Positions 9,799 through 19,255 of a DNA stretch of 64,000 nt are shown in pieces; position 1 is the first letter of the stretch; each line of letters opens with the position of its first letter. Source of the stretch: Bacteroidales bacterium F22 (GTDB lineage Bacteria > Bacteroidota > Bacteroidia > Bacteroidales > Bacteroidaceae); the NCBI GenBank assembly GCA_029541985.1, contig CP095414.1, positions 992,001 to 1,056,000 of the forward strand. Reading direction: 5' to 3'. The notes below the pieces were generated by a model that was given only the letters and a program-made list of their open reading frames with translations, had not been told where the DNA came from and ran no database searches. The translations under genes and the position numbers were made by a program.

Positions 9799-9844
9799 TT
9801 CGGTGATTTTTCACTACAACAATCACCACAACTTCAACCGAACA
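9797..9844 (+). promoter_or_regulatory. Nested inverted repeats in the cyuA promoter/leader
   Basis: Outer arms TGTTCGGT (9797-9804) and ACCGAACA (9837-9844) enclose inner arms GGTGATT (9802-9808) and AATCACC (9821-9827). The inner and outer left arms share GGT, so the two pairings compete. The outer right arm ends 4 bases before the start codon. It could be an operator pair or a leader switch. Confidence 0.45.
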
Positions 9845-9848
9845 GACT

Positions 9849-11240
9849 ATGGCCAAGACTCCAAACCTTCAGGATTCAAAAATAACACCAAGTGTATCGT
9901 CCCATTTGGTATCAACAAAACAAGCTACGTTACCGAAAATTACGGAAGCAGAACTACTAGATATCTTATACGAAGAAATAGTTCCAGCTGAAGGTTGTAC
10001 CGAACCGATTGCTTTGGCTTATTCAGCAGCCAAGGCACTCAAAGTACTTGACGAAAAGGTAGAAGAACTCACCCATGTGACCATTCATGCCTCAGGAAAT
10101 ATCATCAAAAATGTCAAAAGTGTGGTGATTCCAAACAGTGGAGGAGCCATCGGCATTCCAGTAGCTGTGGCTCTAGGATTAGTTGCAGGCAAACCAGAAT
10201 TAGAACTCATGGTCATCAGTGACATCACAGATACGGACCGTCAGAAGATGAATGCATTACTTGAGCGTATTCCCTTCGAACTCATCCATGAACAGACAGA
10301 GGCTAAACTATATATCAAGATAGAACTCGCTAGTGCTCATCATACCGTGAGCGTCGAGGTGAAGCATCTACATACCAATATCACAGAAATAACGAAAGAT
10401 GGGAAAGTACTCATCAAGCGCCCATGCAACGATGCCGATTGCAATTCCCCATTGAAAGACAGAGAAAAACTCTCCATCTGGGGTATCTATCAAGTAGCAC
10501 ATCAAATAGATATACACAAGATAGCCCCTCTTTTCGAAGAGGTAATCACGAAAAACAAAGCCATTGCCGAAGAAGGATTACAAGGGAAATATGGAGTCAA
10601 CATAGGTCAATTCATTGTCGAAAGCATTCATAAAGGATTCTATGGAGATGACGTACGTAACCGTGCCGCAGCGTTTGCTTCTGCAGGCAGTGATGCACGT
10701 ATGAGTGGTTGTCCCCTCCCTGTGATGACCACGAGTGGTAGTGGTAATCAAGGGATGACCGCATCGCTACCAATCATCGCTTATGCCACTTATTATGACA
10801 TACCACATGAGCAATTGATACGCGCCCTATTCTTCTCTCACGCTGCTACCATACACATCAAGACAAATGTAGGACGCCTCTCTGCCTATTGTGGAGTGAT
10901 TTGTGCTGCAGCAGCTGTATCAGGTGCCCTATGTATCTTGATGAATGATTCATTCGTCAAAGTAGGTCATGCCATCATGAATACATTGGGTTCTATATCA
11001 GGAATCATTTGCGATGGAGCCAAAGCTAGTTGTGCCATGAAAATCGCCACCAGCATCTATGCTGCATTTGACGGTGCAATGCTAGCCAGCGGAGGACGAT
11101 ACCTCCATGGAGGAGATGGCATCATTGCCACCGAAGTAGAGGATACCTTGAACAATATAGGTCGTTTATCCCAACAAGGGATGCGCTATACAGACGATAT
11201 CATCATCGATATCATGTGTCAAAATAAAGAGAAGAAATAA
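9849..11240 (+). CDS. cyuA: L-cysteine desulfidase (CyuA/UPF0597 family)
   Basis: A 463-residue protein of the UPF0597/L-cysteine desulfidase family, related to the alpha chain of iron-sulfur L-serine dehydratases. It probably converts L-cysteine to pyruvate, sulfide and ammonia using a [4Fe-4S] cluster. Conserved cysteines are visible in EGCTEPIA (near residue 51), SGCPLPV, YCGVICAA and in ICDGAKASCAMK. The N-terminus is about 30 residues longer than usual, but no later Met is available before the conserved region and a promoter box lies 50 bases upstream. The 3' end overlaps the convergent barrel gene by 22 bases. Serine or another substrate cannot be excluded. Confidence 0.88.
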   Translation: MAKTPNLQDSKITPSVSSHLVSTKQATLPKITEAELLDILYEEIVPAEGCTEPIALAYSAAKALKVLDEKVEELTHVTIHASGNIIKNVKSVVIPNSGGAIGIPVAVALGLVAGKPELELMVISDITDTDRQKMNALLERIPFELIHEQTEAKLYIKIELASAHHTVSVEVKHLHTNITEITKDGKVLIKRPCNDADCNSPLKDREKLSIWGIYQVAHQIDIHKIAPLFEEVITKNKAIAEEGLQGKYGVNIGQFIVESIHKGFYGDDVRNRAAAFASAGSDARMSGCPLPVMTTSGSGNQGMTASLPIIAYATYYDIPHEQLIRALFFSHAATIHIKTNVGRLSAYCGVICAAAAVSGALCILMNDSFVKVGHAIMNTLGSISGIICDGAKASCAMKIATSIYAAFDGAMLASGGRYLHGGDGIIATEVEDTLNNIGRLSQQGMRYTDDIIIDIMCQNKEKK

Positions 11241-11938
11241 GTCAGTTTGAAGACGATATCTGTATGTGCTGACCGGTCGAAATAATCCTTTTTGGCATTG
11301 CTATAAATATCAGACAAGGCATAATAATATCTTCCTTCGATACAGAAACGCCCGATACCAGTAGCAATATCCACACCAGCTCCTCCCACGATACCGTAAT
11401 CAAAATCATTGTCTGCAGTGGTTTTGTATTGGTTACTGATGTAGTTATCAGGGTCTTCACGCGCTGTGATTTGGTCCGCAGTCCAAGTGCCACTGAACTG
11501 ACTCTTCTCATCCAAAAGAAAAGCGACTTGTGGCCCCGCATTGAAAAAGAATCGGCTTCCAGAATCCTTATTAAAAGCCAACGCTAAATGGGCTAAAAAA
11601 GGAACCTCCACATAAGTCATCGTATGCTGATACCCACGGTCGTCCCCCTCATTGGTAAAGGCTTCGCTCCATCCTCGTTTGGTATAATTGATTTCCCCTT
11701 GTATACCACAAATCAAGGCAAAATATTTCTCATGAATATAACGAGCCGAGATTCCAAATGACTGTCCGACAAGATAAGTTTGCTTGATCTCAGGTTGAAA
11801 AGACATCTTATTGAGATTGACCCCTCCATTTACTCCTATCTTGAAGTCATTGAGTGCTTTTCCCACTTGAGCAGATGCAATAGCGGGAAGGAAAGCGAAG
11901 CATAAAAAGAGAAAAACGATGCGATATGATTTCTTCAT
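11219..11938 (-). CDS. Outer-membrane beta-barrel protein (PorT-like)
   Basis: A 239-residue protein with a signal peptide (residues 1-23, ending ASAQ) followed by an eight-strand-type outer-membrane barrel of the kind annotated as porin-family or PorT in Bacteroidetes: alternating aromatic/small residues, a first strand KIGVNGGVNLNKMSF, and an aromatic C-terminus (KLTYFFSLF). It follows the LysM protein gene by 15 bases on the same strand, so both are probably expressed together at the envelope. Specific function unknown. Its last 22 bases overlap the convergent cyuA gene. Confidence 0.8.
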   Translation of the reverse strand: MKKSYRIVFLFLCFAFLPAIASAQVGKALNDFKIGVNGGVNLNKMSFQPEIKQTYLVGQSFGISARYIHEKYFALICGIQGEINYTKRGWSEAFTNEGDDRGYQHTMTYVEVPFLAHLALAFNKDSGSRFFFNAGPQVAFLLDEKSQFSGTWTADQITAREDPDNYISNQYKTTADNDFDYGIVGGAGVDIATGIGRFCIEGRYYYALSDIYSNAKKDYFDRSAHTDIVFKLTYFFSLF

Positions 11939-11953
11939 TTTAAAGCGTATTTT

Positions 11954-13549
11954 TTATTTATCAAAGACCATTTTAAGCAACTCGAAATGAGGTGTGTAAT
12001 GTACAAAGAAGACACGTTTATTGACGAATCCACCCCAATTAGCAACCCGTTGGAAGTCGAAACCAGTCTGAATTTCTGTCACTTTGAGTTGATCGAGTTT
12101 CTGTTCAAACTGACCACGATACATGCTCAATCCCTTGAGGAAGTAGTATCCTGTATCAAACCCGAGCATACCATATTTAGGATAAGTGTCATGCATGGCA
12201 TGGCCATAAGTAAGCAAGTAATCTTTAGTGAACTTACGAGGTTCGGGCAATAAATTGTTCGTAAAGAAAGAACTATAAAAATAAGTATTCAACTCGAAAT
12301 AACTATCCAAGAAACGAGAAGTATAAGCTTGCCATTCAGGATACCCGAACAAGCTGACATGGTATTTCGTCTCCACATCACGCTGCAATACTTGCAATTG
12401 AGGAATCAGATTTCGAAGCGCTTCTACAGATCCCGAATTGGGAACAAAAAGGTTCTTTCCATCATCTCCAGCGATAGTCTTCTCACGTAGAAGGTCAGCT
12501 GTAGCTCCAGACTCTACATAGGCAATTCCTCGAGTACGAAGTTCCTTCTTCAGCCCACTGATGAAAGGAGCTTTGCGAGCCGAATCAGATTGAGGTCCTG
12601 TCTTGACAAAGATGATATTGTAATCAGCAAAGAGTTGACAGAAACGAGCATACACTTCTGCATAGACATAAGCTTGTGGGGTATTAATCTGAAAGATATG
12701 AGGCATATCAAACACCTGCTCATCTTTGCGAGAGAATGGAATGACCAGTTTGATATTGCGTGCATTGGCAAAGTCAGCGGCCATCTCAATATGATTAGCA
12801 TAGAAAGGGCCAAAGATAACATCTACATCACGCAAGGCCTTATCCACGATGATTCCATCAATGGTGTTTTTCTCACCTCCTGTATCATACGTATGAATAT
12901 CAAAATTATAACCTTGATTCTTGAGACTGTCCACAGCCAGCAGGAACCCCTCGTAGTATTCGAGCATCCGTTGTCCGATTTGACTATGCTGTCCGCCTTG
13001 TTTTAGCATAAAAGGAAGCATCACAGCCACACGAATAGGTTCGCCACGCTTCTTGTTGGCCAACTTAGAAAACACATTTGTCAAGCGCATATTCGGTTTA
13101 CGATCAGCACGAACCACATCTCCAGCCTTATTGACAATAGCAGGAGCCAAAGGGATTCGAACCACTTGTCCGATTTGCAAGTTACCACTCTCTAGACCAG
13201 GATTGGCAGCTACTAAGTCTCCTTTGTGGAGTTTGTATAGATTCGTCAAACTATAAACAGTTTCACCTTGACTTACGGTATGAAATTTCCATTGGCTCCA
13301 AGCAGATTGCTCGTCGGGCACATTGAGTACTTGCCCTATAGACAGTACTTGGTTCGCACTTATCGAAGGATTAATCTCCAATATTTTGTCCACTGGAACT
13401 TTATACATTCTAGCCACAGCATAGAGGGTTTCTCCTTTCGCTACGGTATGTTTGATGATTGTCTGTTGTTGAGCTATAGCATTTATAGCAGCAAAAAACA
13501 AAATAAGAGTCAGTCCTAGGACTCGCAGGATATTGTTTTTGATTGTCAT
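11954..13549 (-). CDS. LysM-domain protein fused to a periplasmic-binding-protein-like domain
   Basis: A 531-residue exported protein. After a signal peptide (about residues 1-26, ending AIAQ) come two LysM domains (about 33-77 and 89-133, each with a GETxY core) that bind peptidoglycan. The rest, from about residue 170, is a type-1 periplasmic-binding fold of the family that includes amino-acid ABC receptors and the LpoA/YraM C-terminal domain (for example RVAVMLPF and VIFGPFYANHIEMAA). No transporter genes are nearby, which argues against a nutrient receptor. A wall-anchored regulator of peptidoglycan synthesis is an attractive but unproven idea. It heads an operon with the barrel gene. Confidence 0.85.
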   Translation of the reverse strand: MTIKNNILRVLGLTLILFFAAINAIAQQQTIIKHTVAKGETLYAVARMYKVPVDKILEINPSISANQVLSIGQVLNVPDEQSAWSQWKFHTVSQGETVYSLTNLYKLHKGDLVAANPGLESGNLQIGQVVRIPLAPAIVNKAGDVVRADRKPNMRLTNVFSKLANKKRGEPIRVAVMLPFMLKQGGQHSQIGQRMLEYYEGFLLAVDSLKNQGYNFDIHTYDTGGEKNTIDGIIVDKALRDVDVIFGPFYANHIEMAADFANARNIKLVIPFSRKDEQVFDMPHIFQINTPQAYVYAEVYARFCQLFADYNIIFVKTGPQSDSARKAPFISGLKKELRTRGIAYVESGATADLLREKTIAGDDGKNLFVPNSGSVEALRNLIPQLQVLQRDVETKYHVSLFGYPEWQAYTSRFLDSYFELNTYFYSSFFTNNLLPEPRKFTKDYLLTYGHAMHDTYPKYGMLGFDTGYYFLKGLSMYRGQFEQKLDQLKVTEIQTGFDFQRVANWGGFVNKRVFFVHYTPHFELLKMVFDK

Positions 13550-13579
13550 ATTCGGGGTAAATCTTTCTTAATTACCGAG

Positions 13580-13587
13580 CAAAGATA
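13580..13587 (-). promoter_or_regulatory. -7 box of the LysM protein operon
   Basis: Minus-strand TATCTTTG, 31 bases before the start, with a TTG about 20 bases upstream. It lies back to back with the uvrA box. Confidence 0.6.
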
Positions 13588-13599
13588 GGAATAAAGTCG

Positions 13600-13607
13600 T
13601 ATATTTG
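13600..13607 (+). promoter_or_regulatory. -7 box of uvrA
   Basis: TATATTTG, 32 bases before the uvrA start, within an 89-base divergent intergenic region. Confidence 0.6.
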
Positions 13608-13638
13608 CAACTTACCCTAGATAAACAGAACGTTCAGG

Positions 13639-16584
13639 ATGCAAGAAAAAGAATCGATACAAAACCACGAACAAATTCAAGTGATAGGTGCTCGTGTACA
13701 TAATCTCAAAAATATTGATGTCAACATTCCCCGAGATGCGCTAACAGTGATTACTGGTTTGAGTGGAAGTGGTAAATCGTCATTAGCTTTTGACACACTC
13801 TTTGCGGAAGGCCAGCGAAGGTATATAGAGACATTCTCTGCCTATGCTCGCAATCTGTTGGGCAACCTAGAACGCCCTGATGTGGATAAAATCAATGGAT
13901 TGAGTCCTGTCATATCCATAGAACAGAAGACCACCAACCGAAACCCACGCTCTACCGTGGGAACCACTACTGAAATATTTGACTTTTTAAGACTGCTCTA
14001 TGCTAGAGCGGGACAACCCTATAGCTACAATACCATGCAACCCATGGTAAAATATACAGAAGAACAGATCTTGGAATTGATTCTTAAGGATTTTCCAGGT
14101 AAACGAATGCTCTTGCTTGCCCCACTAGTCAATTCGCGTAAAGGACACTACAGAGAACTGTTTGAATATGTACGTAAAAAAGGTTATTTTACTGTACGCG
14201 TAGATGGTGAACTTCGTGAGATCACTCACGGGATGAAACTAGACCGCTACAAGAAACACGATATCGAAGTCGTCATAGACAAACTCATCGTCAGTGATAA
14301 AGAAGAGAAGCGTATCTCCAAAAGTCTCAAAGAGGCGATGAAGATGGGAGATAGCATAGTCGCATTGTATGATGTAAAAGAAGAAGTAATCAAACATTAT
14401 AGCAAGCGTCTGATGTGCCCCTCTACGGGTATCTCGTATAGCAAACCAGCACCACATAATTTTTCTTTCAATTCACCCAAAGGAGCTTGTAAGAAGTGCA
14501 AGGGATTGGGATACGTCAATGTAGTAGACATCGATTTGGTCATACCAGACCGTTCACTTTCTGTCAAAAAAGGAGGAATCGTCCCCATCGGAAAAGGCAA
14601 GTCGGGCTGGATTAAAGAACAGATAGGTGCGCTCCTAGAAAATTATGGCTATTCTATCGACACCCCTTTAAAAAACATAGATGAAGAAGTGATTGATGAA
14701 ATCATGAATGGAAGTAATGAACGCATCCGGATGAAGAATCCCTATTCACATGATTATGTCATGACTGAATTTGAAGGCGTGATCAAGTACATTCAGGATA
14801 TAGGTAATAGTGAAGTTTCTGCTAGTATGAAACGCTGGGTCGAGAAATTTCAAAAGACAACGATTTGCCCTACTTGTAAAGGACAACGGCTCAACAAAGA
14901 GTCATTGCACTATTTCATCGCTGACAAAAACATCATGGATTTGGCTCAGATGGATATCAGTAGCTTAGCCGAATTTCTCAACACGATAGAGGATAAGATG
15001 TCTTCTAGACAACGAACCATTGCTACTGAAATATTAAAAGAAATAAGAACCCGTCTGCAATTTCTTCTCGACGTGGGATTGGATTATCTGACACTAGATA
15101 GGACATCCGTCTCGTTGTCCGGAGGAGAAAGTCAACGTATCAGACTGGCTACTCAGATAGGGTCTCAACTCGTCAACGTGCTTTATATATTGGATGAGCC
15201 GAGTATCGGACTGCACCAACGAGACAATGTACGCCTCATCCAATCACTAAAAAAACTACGTGACATAGGCAATAGTGTGATTGTCGTCGAACATGATAGA
15301 GATATGATGCTCGAAGCTGATTATATCATCGATTTGGGTCCCAAAGCAGGACGCCATGGTGGAGAGCTCGTCTACGCCGGGGTACCTCAAGACATGCTCA
15401 AGCAAGATACCTTGACTTCGCAGTACCTCAATGGGAAACGATTTATCGAGATGCCTCCATACCGCAGTAAGGGAAACGGATTGAGCATCGATTTGTATGG
15501 AGCTAAAGGAAATAATCTCAAAGAGGTGGATGTCCGTTTTCCACTCGGCACACTGACCTGTATCACAGGCGTATCGGGTAGTGGAAAATCGACGCTAATC
15601 AATGACACGCTTCAACCTATTCTATCCCAATATTTCTTTCGCTCACTCAAAGAGCCATTGGCATATGAACGGATAGAAGGACTAGATAATATCAACAAGG
15701 TAGTCAATGTGGACCAATCTCCTCTAGGACGTACTCCTCGCTCTAATCCTGCTACATATACGGGATTATTTGGCGATATTCGTACTTTATTTGTGGGGTT
15801 ACCTGAAGCTAAAATCAGAGGCTATAAGGCGGGACGTTTCTCATTCAATGTCAAAGGAGGACGCTGCGAAGCGTGTAAAGGAAATGGATACAAAGTCATC
15901 GAGATGAATTTCTTACCTGACGTATATGTCCCTTGCGAAGTGTGTCATGGCAAACGATACAACCGAGCTACATTGGAAGTTCGATACAAAGGTAAGTCGA
16001 TAGCTGATGTACTAGACATGACGATCAATCAAGCATACGAATTCTTTGAAAGCGTGCCACAGATTCTCCACAAAGTCACTATGCTCAAAAATGTAGGATT
16101 GGGTTATATCAAATTGGGACAGAGTTCGACCACCCTCTCTGGTGGAGAGAGTCAGCGAGTAAAATTGGCTACTGAATTGGCTAAAAAAGATACTGGTAGC
16201 ACTTTATATATATTAGATGAACCAACTACCGGACTTCATTTTGAAGATATCAGACTGCTGATGAAATTGTTGCGTGAACTCGTCAACCGTGGAAATACCG
16301 TCCTTGTAATCGAACATAACCTAGATGTGATTCGTATCTCAGACTATCTGATTGACATAGGTCCTGAAGGAGGACAAAAAGGAGGATATGTGATGGGGGT
16401 GGGTACTCCTGAAGAGATTTGCAAAATCAAAGGAAGCTATACAGCAAAATTCTTGAAAGAGGAATTGAAGCATTTCCCTACTGTACCCGTGGAGACATCT
16501 AAACAATACAAGGAGAGAATGGAAAAAGAAATAGCCGACCAGAGAGAGAGAAATGCTGCAATGAGAGCATTGAAAAAGAAATAG
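13639..16584 (+). CDS. uvrA: Excinuclease ABC subunit A
   Basis: A 981-residue damage-recognition ATPase of nucleotide excision repair, slightly longer than the usual 940. Walker A motifs are GLSGSGKSS (residues 40-48) and GVSGSGKST in the second half; ABC signatures are [12 protein letters not shown] and [12 protein letters not shown]. The C-terminal zinc finger (CEACKGNGY ... CEVCHGKRY) and the CPTCKGQRL element are intact. The first zinc module is incomplete: C260-P-S-T263 replaces CxxC although C284 and C287 remain. The protein ends in a charged tail of about 35 residues ([15 protein letters not shown]). The start is supported by the promoter box. Identification as UvrA is firm, but paralogues elsewhere in the genome are possible. 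Confidence 0.95.
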   Translation: MQEKESIQNHEQIQVIGARVHNLKNIDVNIPRDALTVITGLSGSGKSSLAFDTLFAEGQRRYIETFSAYARNLLGNLERPDVDKINGLSPVISIEQKTTNRNPRSTVGTTTEIFDFLRLLYARAGQPYSYNTMQPMVKYTEEQILELILKDFPGKRMLLLAPLVNSRKGHYRELFEYVRKKGYFTVRVDGELREITHGMKLDRYKKHDIEVVIDKLIVSDKEEKRISKSLKEAMKMGDSIVALYDVKEEVIKHYSKRLMCPSTGISYSKPAPHNFSFNSPKGACKKCKGLGYVNVVDIDLVIPDRSLSVKKGGIVPIGKGKSGWIKEQIGALLENYGYSIDTPLKNIDEEVIDEIMNGSNERIRMKNPYSHDYVMTEFEGVIKYIQDIGNSEVSASMKRWVEKFQKTTICPTCKGQRLNKESLHYFIADKNIMDLAQMDISSLAEFLNTIEDKMSSRQRTIATEILKEIRTRLQFLLDVGLDYLTLDRTSVSLSGGESQRIRLATQIGSQLVNVLYILDEPSIGLHQRDNVRLIQSLKKLRDIGNSVIVVEHDRDMMLEADYIIDLGPKAGRHGGELVYAGVPQDMLKQDTLTSQYLNGKRFIEMPPYRSKGNGLSIDLYGAKGNNLKEVDVRFPLGTLTCITGVSGSGKSTLINDTLQPILSQYFFRSLKEPLAYERIEGLDNINKVVNVDQSPLGRTPRSNPATYTGLFGDIRTLFVGLPEAKIRGYKAGRFSFNVKGGRCEACKGNGYKVIEMNFLPDVYVPCEVCHGKRYNRATLEVRYKGKSIADVLDMTINQAYEFFESVPQILHKVTMLKNVGLGYIKLGQSSTTLSGGESQRVKLATELAKKDTGSTLYILDEPTTGLHFEDIRLLMKLLRELVNRGNTVLVIEHNLDVIRISDYLIDIGPEGGQKGGYVMGVGTPEEICKIKGSYTAKFLKEELKHFPTVPVETSKQYKERMEKEIADQRERNAAMRALKKK

Positions 16585-16623
16585 TGAAATAAAAGCACTA
16601 AATTCTGCTACACATAAGTCTAA

Positions 16624-16671
16624 AAAGTGAGCAAAATGATTCAAAATTGAATGATTTGCTCACTTTTTTTG
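16624..16671 (+). terminator. uvrA terminator
   Basis: Arms AAAAGTGAGCAAA and TTTGCTCACTTTTTTT surround an AT-rich loop; a T-run follows. The right half abuts the promoter of the transporter gene, so termination and initiation signals are interleaved. Confidence 0.8.
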
Positions 16672-16672
16672 G

Positions 16673-16680
16673 TATATTTG
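16673..16680 (+). promoter_or_regulatory. -7 box of the POT transporter gene
   Basis: TATATTTG, 45 bases before the chosen start at 16726 and directly after the terminator T-run. A TTTG lies within the terminator stem (16655-16658), closer than ideal. Confidence 0.6.
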
Positions 16681-16725
16681 CATACAAGAGAAAATAATCA
16701 TTTAATTAACCCTAACTCTCAACTT

Positions 16726-18393
16726 ATGTTCGAAGGACAACCAAAAGGACTTTATGCCTTAGCACTAGCCAATACTGGAGAGCGATTTGGATACTACACT
16801 ATGTTAGCTATCTTCGTTCTTTACTTGCAGGCTAAGTTTGGATTTGATGCTGCCGCATCATCTTCTATCTATAGCTGGTTTCTAGCCGCTGTATATTTTA
16901 TGCCTCTTATCGGAGGTATCTTAGCTGATAAATTCGGCTATAATAAAATGGTAACGACTGGTATCATCATCATGTTTTTTGGTTATGTATTGCTTGCCTT
17001 TCCTATGGAAGATGCTGTAAGTGAATATATGATGTATGGAGCTCTTGCTGCGATATCCGTCGGCACAGGACTCTTCAAAGGAAACCTCCAAGTGATGGTC
17101 GGTAATCTGTATGATGATCCTAAACTAAGTAGCAAACGTGATTCTGCCTTTTCTTTGTTCTACATGGCAATCAATATCGGTGCCTTGTTTGCTCCAGGTA
17201 TGGCTACATGGATTACAAATGTAGTCCTCAAATCAGAAAATTTCACTTACAATGCGGAGATTCCTGCATTGGCTCACAAATACCTTGATGGATCCATCAG
17301 CGAAGCAGGTCGAGCTGCTTTGAAAAATCTTAGTACCGTTCAGCATCATAATGGGGACTTAGCTTCGTTTAGTCATAAGTATATCGATACTTTGTCAGGA
17401 GCATACAACTGGGGATTTGCCGTGGCATGTGCTTCACTTGTCATTTCTATGGCTATCTACTTGATATTCAAGAAAACATACGCTCATACCACTGTCAAGA
17501 AGAGTGCAGAAGAGACAGCCAAAGAGACCAATGCAGTCGAGTTGACCCCTCAACAGACAAGAGCACGTATCACTGCATTGATGCTCGTGTTTGTCGTAGT
17601 AATCTTCTTCTGGATGGCCTTCCATCAAAATGGATTGACCATGACTTTCTTTGCTCGTGATTATACCGTACATGAAGTCTCGGGTCTAGACCGTCTAGGA
17701 TTTAATGTATTCATACTTGCATTCGCTGTAGTGACTATTTATTCTATCTTCAGCTTCTTCCAGTCAAAAACCTTTCGAGCAAGACTCATCTCAGGTATAG
17801 TGGGTGGATTGAGTATCATCGGTATCGTCTCACAATATAACTTATTGCCAGACTCGATGAACATTCTCCCTCAGACATTTGCACAGTTCAATCCATTCTT
17901 CGTAGTGGCATTGACTCCATTCTCTTTGTTGCTATTTAATTATCTAGCTCATAAAGGAAAAGAACCTTCTGCTCCTCGTAAGATTGGAATGGGTATGTTC
18001 GTAGCGGCTCTTGGATTTGTCTTCTTAGCAGTCTGCTCATATGCATTGCCAAACCCAGTATCGATCAAAGAGACTCCACTTGCTGATGTCGATTTGGTAT
18101 CTACAAACTGGTTGATTTCGACTTATCTAGTCCTCACCTTTGCTGAGTTGTTACTCTCTCCGATGGGAATCAGTTTCGTCTCAAAGGTAGCCCCTCCTAA
18201 ACTAAAAGGTGCCATGATGGGGTCTTGGTTTGTCGCTACTGCCATCGGTAACAAACTAACCGGTGTACCTGGATACTTATGGGAAAGTGGAATTCCATTG
18301 TGGATGATTTGGGGAATCCTTATTGGACTCTGTCTCATCTCCGCCATATTTATATTCTCTATCATGAAAAAATTAGAGAATGCAACTTCGTAA
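16726..18393 (+). CDS. Proton-dependent oligopeptide transporter (POT/PTR2 family)
   Basis: A 555-residue inner-membrane transporter importing di- and tripeptides with protons. The N-terminal motif NTGERFGYYTM is the POT ExxERFxYY-type signature, and FYMAINIGALFAPG is the second PTR2 signature. Twelve to fourteen hydrophobic helices are visible, with a soluble insert around residues 180-230. The frame is open from 16651, but that ATG lies inside the uvrA terminator and upstream of the promoter box; the start at 16726 (MFEGQPKGLYAL) fits the family and the promoter. The gene is monocistronic with a terminator behind it. Substrate range cannot be read from sequence. Confidence 0.92.
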   Translation: MFEGQPKGLYALALANTGERFGYYTMLAIFVLYLQAKFGFDAAASSSIYSWFLAAVYFMPLIGGILADKFGYNKMVTTGIIIMFFGYVLLAFPMEDAVSEYMMYGALAAISVGTGLFKGNLQVMVGNLYDDPKLSSKRDSAFSLFYMAINIGALFAPGMATWITNVVLKSENFTYNAEIPALAHKYLDGSISEAGRAALKNLSTVQHHNGDLASFSHKYIDTLSGAYNWGFAVACASLVISMAIYLIFKKTYAHTTVKKSAEETAKETNAVELTPQQTRARITALMLVFVVVIFFWMAFHQNGLTMTFFARDYTVHEVSGLDRLGFNVFILAFAVVTIYSIFSFFQSKTFRARLISGIVGGLSIIGIVSQYNLLPDSMNILPQTFAQFNPFFVVALTPFSLLLFNYLAHKGKEPSAPRKIGMGMFVAALGFVFLAVCSYALPNPVSIKETPLADVDLVSTNWLISTYLVLTFAELLLSPMGISFVSKVAPPKLKGAMMGSWFVATAIGNKLTGVPGYLWESGIPLWMIWGILIGLCLISAIFIFSIMKKLENATS

Positions 18394-18418
18394 TAGACGA
18401 TAATTTTTCTTATTATAT

Positions 18419-18456
18419 AAAGTGTGTCGGAATTGATTTTCTGACACACTTTTTTT
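18419..18456 (+). terminator. Terminator of the POT transporter gene
   Basis: Stem AAAGTGTGTCGG / CTGACACACTTT (12 pairs, one wobble), 10-base loop, then TTTT. Confidence 0.88.
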
Positions 18457-18637
18457 ATTCCCATTTTTTCTACTTGCTCATATAAATGAATAAATACTTC
18501 CTTTTTGATAGAAAGAGAAAAACCTATATCTCTAAAATGATGAGTCAAAATATGGTTCTATTTTTAGCCATAGTACATCCAAAGTTTAATGAAGTATAAT
18601 AAGAAGAGCAAAAAAGGACCTTTTCCTATACTAACAA

Positions 18638-18728
18638 TTAAGTCTTACCCTGCTAACAACGGGGCTTAACATTAGTAAGACTTAAGTCTTGCCTTGGTAA
18701 CGACCCATTATTAGCAAGGAGTTACTTG
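18638..18728. repeat. Degenerate tandem palindromic repeat
   Basis: Two units begin with TTAAGTCTT 44 bases apart (18638 and 18682). Unit 1 has perfect 11-base arms TTAAGTCTTAC (18638-18648) and GTAAGACTTAA (18675-18685); unit 2 has shorter arms CTTGC/GCAAG. At the junction is a perfect 14-base palindrome AAGACTTAAGTCTT (18677-18690). It resembles a fragment of a dispersed repeat or miniature element, but only a genome-wide search could confirm that. Confidence 0.6.
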
Positions 18729-19170
18729 TCCAAAAAGTCATAAAAAGGTGCTCAGTAAATTCGAATAAGACGACACCTCCGAGAAAGCCTTTTTAAGCCA
18801 TTTCTAGACTATCCTCCTTTTCAGAATACTTTGGATTGAAAACCGTATCAATAACTCTTGTTAAACGAAAACGAGCCTTGTATCAAAGTTTATCCTTTGA
18901 CTTTTTGCACACTTTTATCTCCCTTTTTCTATCATAGTGATAGATTCCGACAATGAGGCAGCGTAGAAGGAAAAGGCTACGAGTTGGAAGTGTTGCTGTA
19001 CTTTTTACTAATAACAATTCTGAAGTAAAATTTTTTAGTTATAGAAAAAATCAAGTTTTAAAAAAAAGAGAGTCCCATATTTATGTTGACTCCTTTTTTA
19101 TTAATATGGTTGTGTTTTATAGAACAAATAATCTTACTATATCAGCTATGTTTTTATAATACAACATTTT

Positions 19171-19195
19171 CTGCCGGTTTGCAACCAGCTTGCAG
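19171..19195 (+). promoter_or_regulatory. Palindrome upstream of the efflux promoter
   Basis: CTGC ... GCAG outer arms enclose GGTT-TGC-AACC. It covers the expected -33 zone of the downstream promoter, so it could be an operator. Confidence 0.35.
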
Positions 19196-19206
19196 AAAGA
19201 GCTCGC

Positions 19207-19214
19207 TATTTTTG
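19207..19214 (+). promoter_or_regulatory. -7 box of the metal-efflux operon
   Basis: TATTTTTG, 76 bases before the RND gene. Palindromes lie on both sides (19171-19195 and 19233-19255). Confidence 0.55.
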
Positions 19215-19232
19215 TACGTAAATCAAACTAAT

Positions 19233-19255
19233 GGTGAAACCATAAAGGTGTCACC
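19233..19255 (+). promoter_or_regulatory. Imperfect 23-base palindrome in the efflux leader
   Basis: GGTGAAACC...GGTGTCACC: GGTGA/TCACC outer arms and ACC/GGT inner arms, centred about 30 bases after the -7 box. It may be an operator for a metal- or stress-responsive repressor, or a leader hairpin. Confidence 0.45.

Noticed and set aside
12590-13006. 138-codon plus-strand frame
   Set aside because: Antisense to the LysM/binding-protein gene and without own signals.
16651-16725. Upstream start for the peptide transporter
   Set aside because: The ATG falls in the uvrA terminator hairpin and before the promoter box; the family start is at 16726.
18953-19159. 68-codon frame beginning MRQRRRKRLRV in the gene-free region
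   Set aside because: No family resemblance, no promoter box, poor codon character; it sits among repeats and A/T-runs.
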